Shown: positions 1 through 7,630 of the stretch, in pieces | How positions within the stretch are numbered: the stretch's first letter is position 1 | Layout of the letters: each line of letters opens with the position of its first letter | Assembly: GCA_937873665.1 (NCBI GenBank) | Contig: CALMYW010000031.1 | Span: 1-10,448, forward strand | From: an uncultured Sphingorhabdus sp. | Lineage (GTDB): Bacteria; Pseudomonadota; Alphaproteobacteria; Sphingomonadales; Sphingomonadaceae | Length of the DNA stretch: 10,448 nt | Direction: 5' to 3' | Notes under the pieces: generated by a model | The model's input: only the letters and a program-made list of their open reading frames with translations | Databases searched by the model: none | Told to the model about the DNA's origin: nothing | Translations under genes and position numbers: made by a program

Positions 1-92
1 CCTTGAATCAATCCAATCTACATCTCGCAAGCCAGTTTATGAGTTTACCACCTAGGAGACCTGTGCGCGGGTGGACGTAGACCATTGGAGTA
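1..92. other. Unassigned sequence left of the IS630 remnant
   Basis: No gene can be supported here. The transposase frame of the neighbouring element runs into this stretch and stops at 52-54, but those codons are not transposase-like. The sequence is AT-richer than the element beside it and has a CCTAGG palindrome at 51-56. It could be the end of another mobile element or the edge of a gene that continues to the left. I do not recognise it. Confidence 0.4.
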
Positions 93-99
93 GAGCGTT
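93..99 (+). repeat. Left terminal inverted repeat of the IS630 element
   Basis: GAGCGTT directly follows TA at 91-92 and is the exact inverse of 963-969. The inner bases (TTTTGATCC) match the other end only in part. This end lies next to the deletion that removed the transposase C-terminus. Confidence 0.65.
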
Positions 100-542
100 T
101 TTTGATCCTACGGCGGTGGAATAGAGGAACCACGCCCCGCGTTCCTTGAGGATCGCGTTGGCCTTCTCGCTCTTGTGGCTGGAGAGGTTGTCGAGGATCA
201 CCATGTCGCCCGGCTTGAGCGTGGGAGCGAGTTGGGTCTCGACCCAGGCCTCGAAGATTTGACGGTTCATCGGACGGTCGATCACCCAGGGCGCGGTCAG
301 GCCATCGTGGCGCAGCGCGGCGATGAAGGTCTGGGTGCCCCAGTGACCGAACGGAGCCTTCATCCTCAGCCGCTGGCCTCGGCGCGCGCGACCCCGCAGG
401 CGGGTCATCTTGGTGGTGGTGCCGGTCTCGTCGACGAACACCAGCCGTTCCGGGCGGCGGCGCATCCACGGCTGGCGATGGTCACGCCAGACCCGCCGCG
501 CACGCACGATGTCAGCGCGATCGGTCTCGCTGGCCAGCAGAG

Positions 543-550
543 TTTTTTTT
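543..550 (-). other. A8 slippery run between the two transposase frames
   Basis: On the minus strand GTC is followed by eight A residues and then CTCTGCTGG. The upstream frame reads V-K-K-N-S and stops at 512. Losing one A (seven instead of eight), or a +1 ribosomal shift, would join it to the catalytic-domain frame. Runs of this kind support transcriptional slippage or programmed frameshifting in IS630-family genes. A simple mutation gives the same picture. Confidence 0.55.
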
Positions 551-962
551 GACAGTAAAACCTGCCGCCTTGAGCAGGCGCAGCACCGAGGTGTGATGCA
601 CGCTCACCCCATGTTCGCTCGCCAGCCGCTCGGTCAGTTCGCACAGGGTCAGCTCACCATCCGCCTCGACCCAGCCGATCACCATCTCGCGGTAGGCGCC
701 CAGCTTGCCGCTGCCCGCAGGTCGACCCTGTTTGGCAGGCGCCACCGACCCGGTCTGCGCCTGGCGCTGCGCCAGCCTGACCGCCGTCGCCGCGCTCGCC
801 CCAAAACGCCGCGCCGCTGCCCGTCGCGAACCACCCTCAGCAATCGCCGCATAAATACGGACACGAAGATCAGAAGAATGCGCTCTGCCCATGATCCACC
901 TCCAAGGAGGAGGAATCACAAATCGACCCGCCAAGGAAACCTTCGATTCAGGTTATCCGCAG

Positions 963-969
963 AACGCTC
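963..969 (-). repeat. Right terminal inverted repeat of the IS630 element
   Basis: AACGCTC is followed by TA at 970-971. Read on the minus strand, this end begins GAGCGTTCTGCGG and lies upstream of the transposase start at 892, so it is the element's 5' end. Confidence 0.65.
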
Positions 970-1015
970 TAGACATGGACTGCGACAGGGTCACGAGATC
1001 GCTTCTTGCCTCCCT

Positions 1016-1954
1016 TCAAAGTCGATGAAGGTGTGCAGCAAGACGCTCCAGCAGCACTGCCATAGAAGGTTGATCATCATAATAGAGAGCACTTGTACTC
1101 CGGTATGCAGCTTCGAACCGTGATCGCGTCTCCGGATCGGAAAGCAGGAACGCTTCATTCCGTATAAGTTGCTTTTCGTCGGCCGCCGGGAAGCGAGCTT
1201 CCTTGTGTGCAAGGTAAGCTCTGCTGCCTATGAATGCTTGGACATCGGGATCCTCAAGAAGGCAATAGACATCATAATAATGCCGCAGAAAGTTTTGCGG
1301 CATCTCGCCGGTTTCCCCTTGCCGGCGAAACTTGGTTGAGATTGTCTGGAGCTTCTCGACGAGAGTGTACCCTGGCTCATAGCACGGCACGTCGACTGCC
1401 CGGTTGTCAGTAATATCCGGAACGCCGCTGGCGGCAGCCATATCATAGGCTCAAGATGAAATCAGACACGGTCGATTTGGAGAGACCTGATCGAAGCCTG
1501 CCTCAAGCAGAATACCCGACTTTATGCCTGCGGGAAGATGGTTGAGTTCGGGATAGAGCAAGCGAATGCCAGCACTCCGCAGTCGCTCGTCGTCGAAATT
1601 GTGATCGCGCTCCGCTGTGAGGAAGCCCGGAATGCTCAACCGAGGCGGCAGGCTATCATAGAACTGCCGCCGCTCATCGACATGGATCCGCTTGTTCTGG
1701 TTCCTTCCTGTCGGGAGTTCACTATCGGGATGGATAAGAATGTCGATGTCTTCGGAAAAGCGGTGGATCAGGCGGAAGCCCTTTGACAGCGAGGTGCCGC
1801 CCTTGAGCTCGAAGCCAAAACCCAACTGCTGCAAACCCCAGATACCATGCATGATCCAATAGTCTTTTTCGACTAGGCTTGGGTCGATTGCGTGGTTTCG
1901 GGCAGTCACGGCAATCAGATCGCCGAAATCAGGCAAGTTGTGCAGCAGCGTCAT
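1016..1954 (-). pseudogene. abiEii: AbiEii-type nucleotidyltransferase toxin, interrupted by an in-frame TGA
   Basis: This is a member of the AbiEii/AbiGii (DUF1814) family. These are nucleotidyltransferase-fold toxins of type IV toxin-antitoxin and phage abortive-infection systems. The frame spans 312 codons plus stop, which is normal for the family. Family motifs are visible: VEKDYWI (28-34), KGGTSLSKG (51-59) and RFSEDIDIL (65-73), the last two forming the GS-x-DxD nucleotide- and metal-binding core. Further along are TLVEK (197-201) and RHYYDVYCLL (224-233). Codon 168 (1453-1451) is TGA in the same frame, between ISS and AYD. A single-base change from TGG (Trp) would explain it. The N-terminal product (167 residues) keeps the DxD core but lacks the later conserved Lys and Asp regions. 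An ATG at 1441-1439, four codons past the stop, could allow re-initiation. The start overlaps the antitoxin stop as ATGA with no evident Shine-Dalgarno, which suggests translational coupling. Confidence 0.85.
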
Positions 1955-2529
1955 GTGCTGTGCAGCACAGGCGACAATAACCGCTCCGCTCGAGCCGAGC
2001 CAAAGTCGCGGACGGCCCGTGCCAGGCGTTTGCGATCCATTCCTCGCGCGCGCGCTAAGGCTTTAGGCAAGATGCTGGATGCATCTTCAGGCAGCCGCTC
2101 GAGGTTATGAAGCAGGTCTACGAGCAAGACCTCCTCGGTCAGATGAGCCGGTAAGGTGGCGCGCATACGAAAATCATACTCGCGACCATCGAGCTTGAAG
2201 CGCCCATGCCGCTTGTGGTTGTAGACGACCGGCACGTTGTGAAGCTGCGTGGTGCCCACACCTAGGCCATTGTAGGCATTGGGCGACACCATGAGAAAAC
2301 GTTCATCCCCAAGGAACCTCCCCACCAGTTTCTCCGGCTTTGCCGGAGCATTACCAAAGCGGGTCCGGCGCGGCGCCATGTACAGACCGTTCGCCACCTT
2401 CTCAAGGCGTCCTTTCGCGACAAGCTGACGCAGATGCCGGTCAACGGCAGTTGACCAGCGTGCAAGATCTTTACGCCGGTAAACTTGCCCTGGTCGCAAT
2501 TTTCGCGCGAGTTCCGTCACTGCCGACAC
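1951..2529 (-). CDS. abiEi: AbiEi-like (DUF6088) antitoxin / transcriptional regulator
   Basis: This encodes 192 residues and is probably the antitoxin partner of the AbiEii-type gene that follows. In type IV systems the AbiEi protein neutralises the toxin without lasting contact and represses its own operon by DNA binding. A winged helix-turn-helix is visible at about residues 10-52, including GQVYRRKDLARWS and GLYMAPRR. The rest (about 55-192) matches the usual DUF6088 C-terminal part. I chose the GTG at 2529-2527 because AAAGGAG lies six bases upstream (2542-2536) and the resulting length suits the family. The frame stays open upstream, and an ATG at 2586 is possible but has no such signal. 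The stop overlaps the toxin ATG as ATGA. The gene is intact while its toxin is broken, so it may now be an orphan regulator. The family call is from memory of motifs, not from a search. Confidence 0.8.
   Translation of the reverse strand: MSAVTELARKLRPGQVYRRKDLARWSTAVDRHLRQLVAKGRLEKVANGLYMAPRRTRFGNAPAKPEKLVGRFLGDERFLMVSPNAYNGLGVGTTQLHNVPVVYNHKRHGRFKLDGREYDFRMRATLPAHLTEEVLLVDLLHNLERLPEDASSILPKALARARGMDRKRLARAVRDFGSARAERLLSPVLHST
1954..1969 (-). promoter_or_regulatory. Inverted repeat over the abiEii start
   Basis: TGTGCTG and CAGCACA are separated by two bases, and one arm includes the A of the abiEii ATG. In the transcript this could form a short hairpin that hides the toxin start until ribosomes finishing the antitoxin gene open it. 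This fits the ATGA overlap and the absence of a Shine-Dalgarno. It also encodes the last antitoxin codons, so it may be fortuitous. Confidence 0.3.
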
Positions 2530-2668
2530 TGAATGCTCCTTTGGTTTCCAGATAGGATCATTCAGACAAAAATGCAATTTTCTCATTAAAAATTCATGCA
2601 CACGTTGACGGCGATGGCACCAAAACACCCAGTTCTCCTGAAGCAAATCTTGCCTACCTGCACGCGAA
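2530..2668 (-). other. Spacer between the exporter operon and the abiE pair
   Basis: About 140 bases lie between the permease stop and the antitoxin start, with an AT-rich tract around 2555-2600. I see no convincing rho-independent terminator after the exporter operon. I also see no clear sigma-70 promoter: the best match, TTGCAT/TATCTG at 2577-2549, would place transcription start on top of the Shine-Dalgarno. Read-through from the exporter operon into abiE is therefore possible. Confidence 0.4.
2536..2542 (-). promoter_or_regulatory. Ribosome binding site deciding the abiEi GTG start
   Basis: AAAGGAG on the minus strand, six bases before GTG 2529. It is the only strong Shine-Dalgarno near the N-terminus of this frame, so it favours GTG over the upstream ATG at 2586. 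Confidence 0.7.
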
Positions 2669-3796
2669 TCACGCCATCGATGCGATCGTCTTACGGAAGC
2701 GCGAGAGCGCAATTGCAAAGAACACCACACCGATCGCTGCCGCCGCAGCAAACTGCGGCCAGACCACATCGATTCCGGCTCCGCGAAACAGAATCGCCTG
2801 CCCCAGTTCAACGAAATGAGTGGTTGGCGCAGCGAGCATGACGGTGCGCACCACCTCAGGCATGCTTTCGCGAGGTGTCGTACCCCCTGAAAGCATCTGC
2901 AGCGGCAGAAGCACAAGCACCGCCAACATCCCAAACTGCGGCATATTGCGCGCAATGGTTGCCATGAATATGCCCATTGATGTCGTCGCGAACAGCACCA
3001 GCGCCGCGCCAGAAAAAAACAGTGTTAACGATCCTGCGACCGGGATGTCGAGCGCTCCGCGTACCACCAGGTTGAGTGAGGCAAACGACGCCACCAGCAC
3101 GACAAGGCCCATCGACCAGATCTTGCTCGCCATGATCTCGAAAGGCGTCACTGGCATGACCAGCAAATGCTCGATAGTGCCGTGTTCGCGCTCTCGGATC
3201 AACGCGGCCCCGGTCAGAATAATCGAGAGCATCGCGATGTAGTTGATGATCCGAGACAGGCCACCGAACCATTTTTTGTTCAGCGTCGGATTGAACCGTG
3301 CGCGCACTTCAAGGTCTACCGGGAGGCTTGTCTTGCTGCGGTATCGCTGCATGAAAGCAGTCACTTCACCCAGCGCAATTTGCTGGATGTAGCCGCTCCC
3401 GCTAAACGCCTGAGTCATGCGCGTCGCGTCAGTGTTAAGCTGGATTTCCGCCTTACGCCCTGCGAGAATATCCTGCTGGAAACCCGAAGGGATGTGCAGC
3501 ACGAACGTATAGATTCCTGCATCCAGGCCGGGGTCGATCTGCGACGGAGCGATGCGATCGGGTGTCTTGAATTGGGGCGGATAGAATGCCGAAACGATCC
3601 GCTGCGACAGCGGCGAATTGTCCTCGTCGACGACGGCGATTGCCGCCTTGTTGAGGGTTTCCGGCATTGAAGAGGCGGACGTGTAGACCGACGCCGTGAA
3701 CAGGAACAGGATCAGCACCAGCATTGTCGGGTCACGCCAAAGACTCCACAGCTCCTTGACGCCAAGCCGGTAGATGTTGGAGAGCTTCTGGCGCAT
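2669..3796 (-). CDS. yhhJ: ABC-2 type exporter permease, YhhJ-like
   Basis: This inner-membrane protein of 375 residues supplies the second membrane domain of the exporter; E. coli YhhJ has almost the same length. The first membrane segment is at about residues 23-40, followed by a large extracytoplasmic domain to about 175 that includes AIAVVDEDNSPLSQ. A cluster of segments lies from about 185 to the C-terminus. The ABC-2 hallmark REREHGTIEHLLVMPVTPFE starts at residue 201 and is the cytoplasmic coupling region. The start is ATG 3796-3794, with AGGAG seven bases upstream and only one base after the preceding stop. A longer open frame upstream lies inside the previous gene and was rejected. 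The one-base spacing implies co-translation with the RbbA-like gene. The substrate cannot be read from the sequence. Relatives are linked to drug or small-molecule export. Confidence 0.9.
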   Translation of the reverse strand: MRQKLSNIYRLGVKELWSLWRDPTMLVLILFLFTASVYTSASSMPETLNKAAIAVVDEDNSPLSQRIVSAFYPPQFKTPDRIAPSQIDPGLDAGIYTFVLHIPSGFQQDILAGRKAEIQLNTDATRMTQAFSGSGYIQQIALGEVTAFMQRYRSKTSLPVDLEVRARFNPTLNKKWFGGLSRIINYIAMLSIILTGAALIREREHGTIEHLLVMPVTPFEIMASKIWSMGLVVLVASFASLNLVVRGALDIPVAGSLTLFFSGAALVLFATTSMGIFMATIARNMPQFGMLAVLVLLPLQMLSGGTTPRESMPEVVRTVMLAAPTTHFVELGQAILFRGAGIDVVWPQFAAAAAIGVVFFAIALSRFRKTIASMA

Positions 3797-3797
3797 G

Positions 3798-6548
3798 CTA
3801 CTGCTCCTGCTTGCGCAACAGCGCAATCGCGACACCGATGATGACCGGGATTGCCAGCATCAGCGGCCAGAATGATCCCGCCAGATCGCCGAAACCCAGT
3901 GCCTTGTTGAATACCCCTCGGCTGATCGTGAACATATGGCTGGCCGGATAGACTTCACCGATGATACGGCCCGTACCCTCCAATGAGGAGACTGGATCGA
4001 GCATGCCCCCGTAGGTAACCGTGGGAATCAGCGTGCCGATCATCGCCAGGAACATCGCGGCGATCTGGCTTTTCGTGACGGCCGAAGCCAACAGCCCCAT
4101 ACCCGTGGCGATAACGCAGAAAAGCAATGCGGCCACCACCAGAGTCAACACGCTACCTGTGATGGGCACGTCGAACAGAAACACACCCAACAGCACCATG
4201 ACCGTGAAATTCAGCATCGCAAGTCCGACATAAGGCAATTGCTTGCCCAGCAGGAATTCCGTTCGCGTGACCGGCGTAACATAAAGATTGATGATCGAGC
4301 CCGTTTCCTTTTCGCGCACCACGGCAAGCGCTGCGAGCATCGCGGGCAACATCAGAAGCAGCATTGGAATGACGACCGGCACCATCGCTGGCAGGCTCTT
4401 GACGTCGGGATTGTAACGGAAGCGGTTCTCGACCGATACCGACGAAGCGGTCGTCATGCCGGCCATGCGCATTTGCTCGGAGAGCCAGAGCTGATGCATG
4501 CCCTGGATATAACCCTGCACGGTTTCCGCACGAGACGGCATCGCGCCATCGAACCAGGCGCCAATGGCTACCGGCGCGCCACGCATTACATCCCGCCCGA
4601 AGCCGGGTGGAATCTCGATTGCAAGCGCTAGTTCGCCGCTGCGCATCCGCTTGTCGAGGTCGTCATAATCGGTGATCGGGCGTCGTTCGATGAAATACGG
4701 AGACCCGGAAATGTCAAGCTGATAGCTTTGACTCATCGCACTCTGGTCGCGGTCGAGCACGGCGTACCGTAAATCGTTTACGTCCATGCTGATGCCGTAT
4801 CCCATCACGAGCAGCAGGATGACAGAACCTGCAATCGCCAGTGTACCACGGACGGGGTCGCGTCGCAGTTCAAGCGTTTCACGCCAGACGTAACTGAACA
4901 GCCTTTGAAGGCTGAACCGGCGTCTCGCAGGAGGTTGATCGTGAACTGGCTCGGCCTGTGCCTGGAGTTCAGGGATGTCCTCCGCTGGCGCCCCGCCTTC
5001 TCCGGCAGCCTCGAGCAGATAACCGATGAAGGCATCCTCGAGCGACTTCGCGCCCCGCTTTTCGACAAGCTTTGCGGGCGCGTCGCTGTCGAGTACCTTG
5101 CCTGCGTGCATCATCGACATGCGATCGCAGCGTTCGGCCTCGTTCATGAAGTGGGTGGAGATGAATATTGTCACCCGGTCGCGCCGCGACAGTTCGACAA
5201 GCAGGCGCCAGAATGAATCGCGCGCGACCGGATCCACGCCCGACGTTGGCTCATCGAGGATCAGTAGCTCCGGGTTGTGAACCATAGCCACGGCAAGACT
5301 AAGTCGTTGGCGAATGCCCAGCGGCAGACGCTCGGGCAATTCCTCCATCTCTGACTCAAGGCCAAAGCGGCCGGCGATCTCGACAACACGTCTGGCGATC
5401 TCTTCAGCCGGAACGTGGAACAAGCGCGCATGGAGTTCCAGATTCTGCCGCACCGTCAACTCGCCATAAAGCGAGAAGGACTGGCTCATATAGCCCACCC
5501 GGCGGCGTGTAGCGATGTCGCGCGGGTCCACCTCGTGGCCAAACAGCCAGGCCTGCCCTTCCGTTGCGGGGAGCAGGCCTGTCAGCATCTTCATCGTCGT
5601 CGACTTGCCGCAGCCATTGGATCCGAGAAAACCGAAAATCTCGCCGCGGCGGATGCGGAACGAAACATGGTCGACCGCAACGAAGTCCCCGAAACGCATG
5701 GTCAGCCCTTGCGCCTCGATGGCAATGTCATTCTCCTCGACATCGAGCGGCGGAATGACCACCGGTGCGTGGCCATCTTTGCGCTCTTCGGGCAGAAGTT
5801 CGGCGAAAGCGGCGTCAAGATCGTTGCAGCCCGTGCGCTCGAGCAGCTGGGCAGGTGTGCCGGTGGCTAGGATCGCGCCATCGTCCATCGCTACCAGCCA
5901 ATCGAAGCGTTGCGCCTCGTCCATATAGGCGGTGGCGACGATTACGCTCATGCCGGGGCGCTGTTTGCGGATGCGCGCGATGAGATCCCAGAATTGCGCG
6001 CGCGCCAACGGATCGACGCCGGTCGTGGGTTCGTCGAGGATGAGCAGGTCCGGATCGTGGATCAGCGCACAGCATAGACCCAGCTTCTGCTTCATTCCGC
6101 CCGAAAGCTTACCCGCCGGACGCGACAGGAAGGTTTTAAGGCCGGTACTGCGCGTCAGGTCATCGATGCGCCGGCGTCGCTCGCCCGCGTCGTGACCGAA
6201 CAGGCGAGCGAAGAACTGGAGGTTCTCTTCGACCGAAAGCGTTGGATACAGGTTCTTGCCCAAGCCCTGCGGCATATAGGCGATGCGCGGACAGACATTC
6301 TCACGATGGCGTCTGTCGGCCATATCGCCGCCCAGCACTTCCACCGCCCCGCCCTGCACGGCCCGCGCGCCGGCGACGAGAGAGAGAAGACTCGACTTGC
6401 CGACCCCGTCAGGGCCGATCAGGCCGATCATCCGTCCTGAAGCGATCTCGAAATCGATGCCGCGCAGGGCTTCCGCCTTGCCGTAGTGCAGATGCACTCC
6501 GGCAAGGCGGACGACCGGCGGTCCGCTCGGGGGCTGGGCTGTCGCCAC
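3798..6548 (-). CDS. rbbA: RbbA-like ABC transporter: two ATPase domains fused to an ABC-2 membrane domain
   Basis: This protein of 916 residues is close to the length of E. coli RbbA (ribosome-associated ATPase, formerly YhiH). ATPase domain 1 spans about 10-250: Walker A GPDGVGKS (45-52), Q94, signature LSGGMKQ (148-154), Walker B LLILDEP (168-174). At the switch position it has Tyr208 (VATAYMDEA) instead of His. Domain 2 spans about 275-510: Walker A GSNGCGKS (309-316), Q356, altered signature LPLGIRQ (408-414), Walker B (428-434) and His466. A membrane domain follows from about 565, with one N-terminal segment, a large loop to about 725 and several C-terminal segments. The [15 protein letters not shown] stretch is typical of RbbA. 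The start is GTG 6548-6546, with AAGGA upstream and five bases after the adaptor gene stop. It probably pairs with the YhhJ-like permease to give a full ABC exporter. The ribosome role reported for E. coli RbbA is not inferable here. Confidence 0.93.
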   Translation of the reverse strand: MATAQPPSGPPVVRLAGVHLHYGKAEALRGIDFEIASGRMIGLIGPDGVGKSSLLSLVAGARAVQGGAVEVLGGDMADRRHRENVCPRIAYMPQGLGKNLYPTLSVEENLQFFARLFGHDAGERRRRIDDLTRSTGLKTFLSRPAGKLSGGMKQKLGLCCALIHDPDLLILDEPTTGVDPLARAQFWDLIARIRKQRPGMSVIVATAYMDEAQRFDWLVAMDDGAILATGTPAQLLERTGCNDLDAAFAELLPEERKDGHAPVVIPPLDVEENDIAIEAQGLTMRFGDFVAVDHVSFRIRRGEIFGFLGSNGCGKSTTMKMLTGLLPATEGQAWLFGHEVDPRDIATRRRVGYMSQSFSLYGELTVRQNLELHARLFHVPAEEIARRVVEIAGRFGLESEMEELPERLPLGIRQRLSLAVAMVHNPELLILDEPTSGVDPVARDSFWRLLVELSRRDRVTIFISTHFMNEAERCDRMSMMHAGKVLDSDAPAKLVEKRGAKSLEDAFIGYLLEAAGEGGAPAEDIPELQAQAEPVHDQPPARRRFSLQRLFSYVWRETLELRRDPVRGTLAIAGSVILLLVMGYGISMDVNDLRYAVLDRDQSAMSQSYQLDISGSPYFIERRPITDYDDLDKRMRSGELALAIEIPPGFGRDVMRGAPVAIGAWFDGAMPSRAETVQGYIQGMHQLWLSEQMRMAGMTTASSVSVENRFRYNPDVKSLPAMVPVVIPMLLLMLPAMLAALAVVREKETGSIINLYVTPVTRTEFLLGKQLPYVGLAMLNFTVMVLLGVFLFDVPITGSVLTLVVAALLFCVIATGMGLLASAVTKSQIAAMFLAMIGTLIPTVTYGGMLDPVSSLEGTGRIIGEVYPASHMFTISRGVFNKALGFGDLAGSFWPLMLAIPVIIGVAIALLRKQEQ

Positions 6549-6553
6549 CGGTC

Positions 6554-7630
6554 TTATTCCTTAACGAGGTTGCTGAGATTTGCGGGCCAGTCGGCTTTCG
6601 GATCAATTCTGACATAGGCCATGCCCGGAAGGCCAGTCTTTACGATATCGAGATGGCGCTGCAACAGGGCCGGATCGATCCGCGCGCGCACGCGGAACAT
6701 CAGCTTCTGACGCTCACTTTCCGTCTCCACCGTCTTGGGCGTGAACTGGGCGACATCGGCAACGAAGCTGATCTTCGCAGGGATCACGATATTGGACGCT
6801 GCATCGAGAACGAGGCGCACCTCGCTGCCGATACGCACCTTGCCCGCCGCCGTCTCAGGCAGGAAAAAAGTCATGTAAACGTCCGTCAGGTCGACAAGGT
6901 TCATGACGCGTCCACCGCTTGCCACCACCTCGCCCGGTTGTGCAACACGGTACTGGATGCGACCAGAACGGGGCGCGCGAAGATCACTGTCCGCGATATC
7001 CGCCTTGATACGCACGATCGTAGCCCTGACGGCATCGACATTTGAGCGTGCGCCGATGACCTGGCTGCGTGATGCGGCGATGCTGGCGTCGACCGCCGCC
7101 AGCTGAGCTCGAGCCGCTTCGACGGTGGCCGCTGCGCCCTCAACCGAAGCCAGATTGTCATCCCGCTCCTGAACCGCCGTAGCGCCTTCGCGCGCCAGAG
7201 TTTCAGACCGTCCATAACGCTTGCGCGCGGCATTGAGTTCAGCCTCTCGCTGGCGGACTGTCGCCATGGCGGAGGCGCGCTCGCTTTGACGCTGGCTGAC
7301 CTGGGTTTCGGCTATCTGGACATTGTTGATAGCCTGGGCGAGCTGGGCTTCGGCTTCGGCCAACTGGGCGCGCATGGTCTCGGTATCCATATGGGCGACA
7401 ACATCACCCGCTTTGACCAGTTGTCCCTCTTCGGCGACGATGTCGCGGATACGCCCAGCGGTCTTGGCGGCAATGTCGATCTCGACCGCCTCGATGCGCC
7501 CGTTGCCGCTGGCGATACCTTCCGGAAGTTCCGCCGGCTTGAGCAGCAGATAGAGTGCTATGCCTGCCGCGATAATGGCCACGGCGATCCCGCCCAGGAC
7601 AAGCCTGCTTTTGCTCTTGGCCTGCGTCAT
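6554..7630 (-). CDS. HlyD-family periplasmic adaptor (membrane fusion protein), YhiI-like
   Basis: This protein of 358 residues should bridge the inner-membrane ABC exporter and the outer-membrane channel. One N-terminal membrane anchor lies at about 10-30. The first lipoyl half-motif is at about 51-82 ([22 protein letters not shown]). A long Ala/Gln/Arg-rich alpha-hairpin coiled coil follows at about 83-212, and the second lipoyl half at about 213-250 ([15 protein letters not shown]). A beta-barrel and membrane-proximal region runs to the end. The start is ATG 7630-7628, with AGGGGA eight bases upstream. It overlaps the NodT-like stop by four bases (ATGA). E. coli has the comparable order yhiI-rbbA-yhhJ, so the neighbours support the call. 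I leave the symbol empty because orthology to YhiI cannot be proven by eye. Confidence 0.9.
   Translation of the reverse strand: MTQAKSKSRLVLGGIAVAIIAAGIALYLLLKPAELPEGIASGNGRIEAVEIDIAAKTAGRIRDIVAEEGQLVKAGDVVAHMDTETMRAQLAEAEAQLAQAINNVQIAETQVSQRQSERASAMATVRQREAELNAARKRYGRSETLAREGATAVQERDDNLASVEGAAATVEAARAQLAAVDASIAASRSQVIGARSNVDAVRATIVRIKADIADSDLRAPRSGRIQYRVAQPGEVVASGGRVMNLVDLTDVYMTFFLPETAAGKVRIGSEVRLVLDAASNIVIPAKISFVADVAQFTPKTVETESERQKLMFRVRARIDPALLQRHLDIVKTGLPGMAYVRIDPKADWPANLSNLVKE

Larger units (their letters stand above)
52..892 (-). pseudogene. IS630-family transposase, frameshifted and 3'-truncated
   Basis: The first part starts at ATG 892-890, chosen because GGAGGT lies five bases upstream. 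It encodes about 114 residues in frame before the break: a helix-turn-helix beginning MGRAHSSDLR (about residues 7-45), then a second winged-helix region to GFTVKK. The frame breaks at an A8 run (550-543), and a +1 shift joins it to the second part, which continues TLLASETDR and on through the RNase H-like DDE catalytic core. The first acidic residue is visible in VFVDETG and the second in VILDNLSSHK. The third should lie in the SPDLNPIE region, which is missing: after AWFLY the sequence jumps to the element end and reads into flanking DNA, stopping at 52-54. Frameshifting at A-runs is known in this family, so the shift may be programmed. The C-terminal loss, however, should make the enzyme inactive. 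Confidence 0.85.
93..969 (-). mobile_element. IS630-family element, internally deleted
   Basis: The element is bounded by an inverted repeat, GAGCGTT at 93-99 and AACGCTC at 963-969. Each copy is flanked on the outside by TA (91-92 and 970-971), as expected because IS630/Tc1-mariner elements duplicate a TA target. Inside is an IS630-type transposase on the minus strand. The element is 877 bases, shorter than the roughly 1.1 kb usual for full members. The missing part is the 3' end of the transposase gene, lost between the conserved WFLY region near 125-140 and the left terminal repeat. It inserted about 45 bases downstream of the abiEii reading frame. The ends survive, so a related transposase acting in trans might still move it (inference). 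The repeat match beyond seven bases is poor, so the exact boundaries rest on the short repeat plus the TA pair. Confidence 0.75.

Noticed and set aside
410..1123. Long plus-strand open frame of 237 codons across the IS element
   Set aside because: It is antisense to the recognisable transposase, has an Arg/Pro/Thr-rich composition typical of shadow frames in GC-rich DNA, and crosses the element boundary at 969.
1016..1441. Second AbiEii half as an independent gene
   Set aside because: It is in the same frame as the first half, contains only the family's C-terminal motifs and has no convincing ribosome site. A nonsense change in one gene is simpler.
1951..2955. 334-codon version of the AbiEi-like protein
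   Set aside because: The first 140 or so residues overlap the permease gene, are Cys/Arg-rich and unlike any domain. The strong AAAGGAG before GTG 2529 gives a normal-length protein.
5415..5870. Plus-strand frames within the RbbA-like gene
   Set aside because: They are shadows of an unbroken 916-codon gene with all ABC motifs in place.
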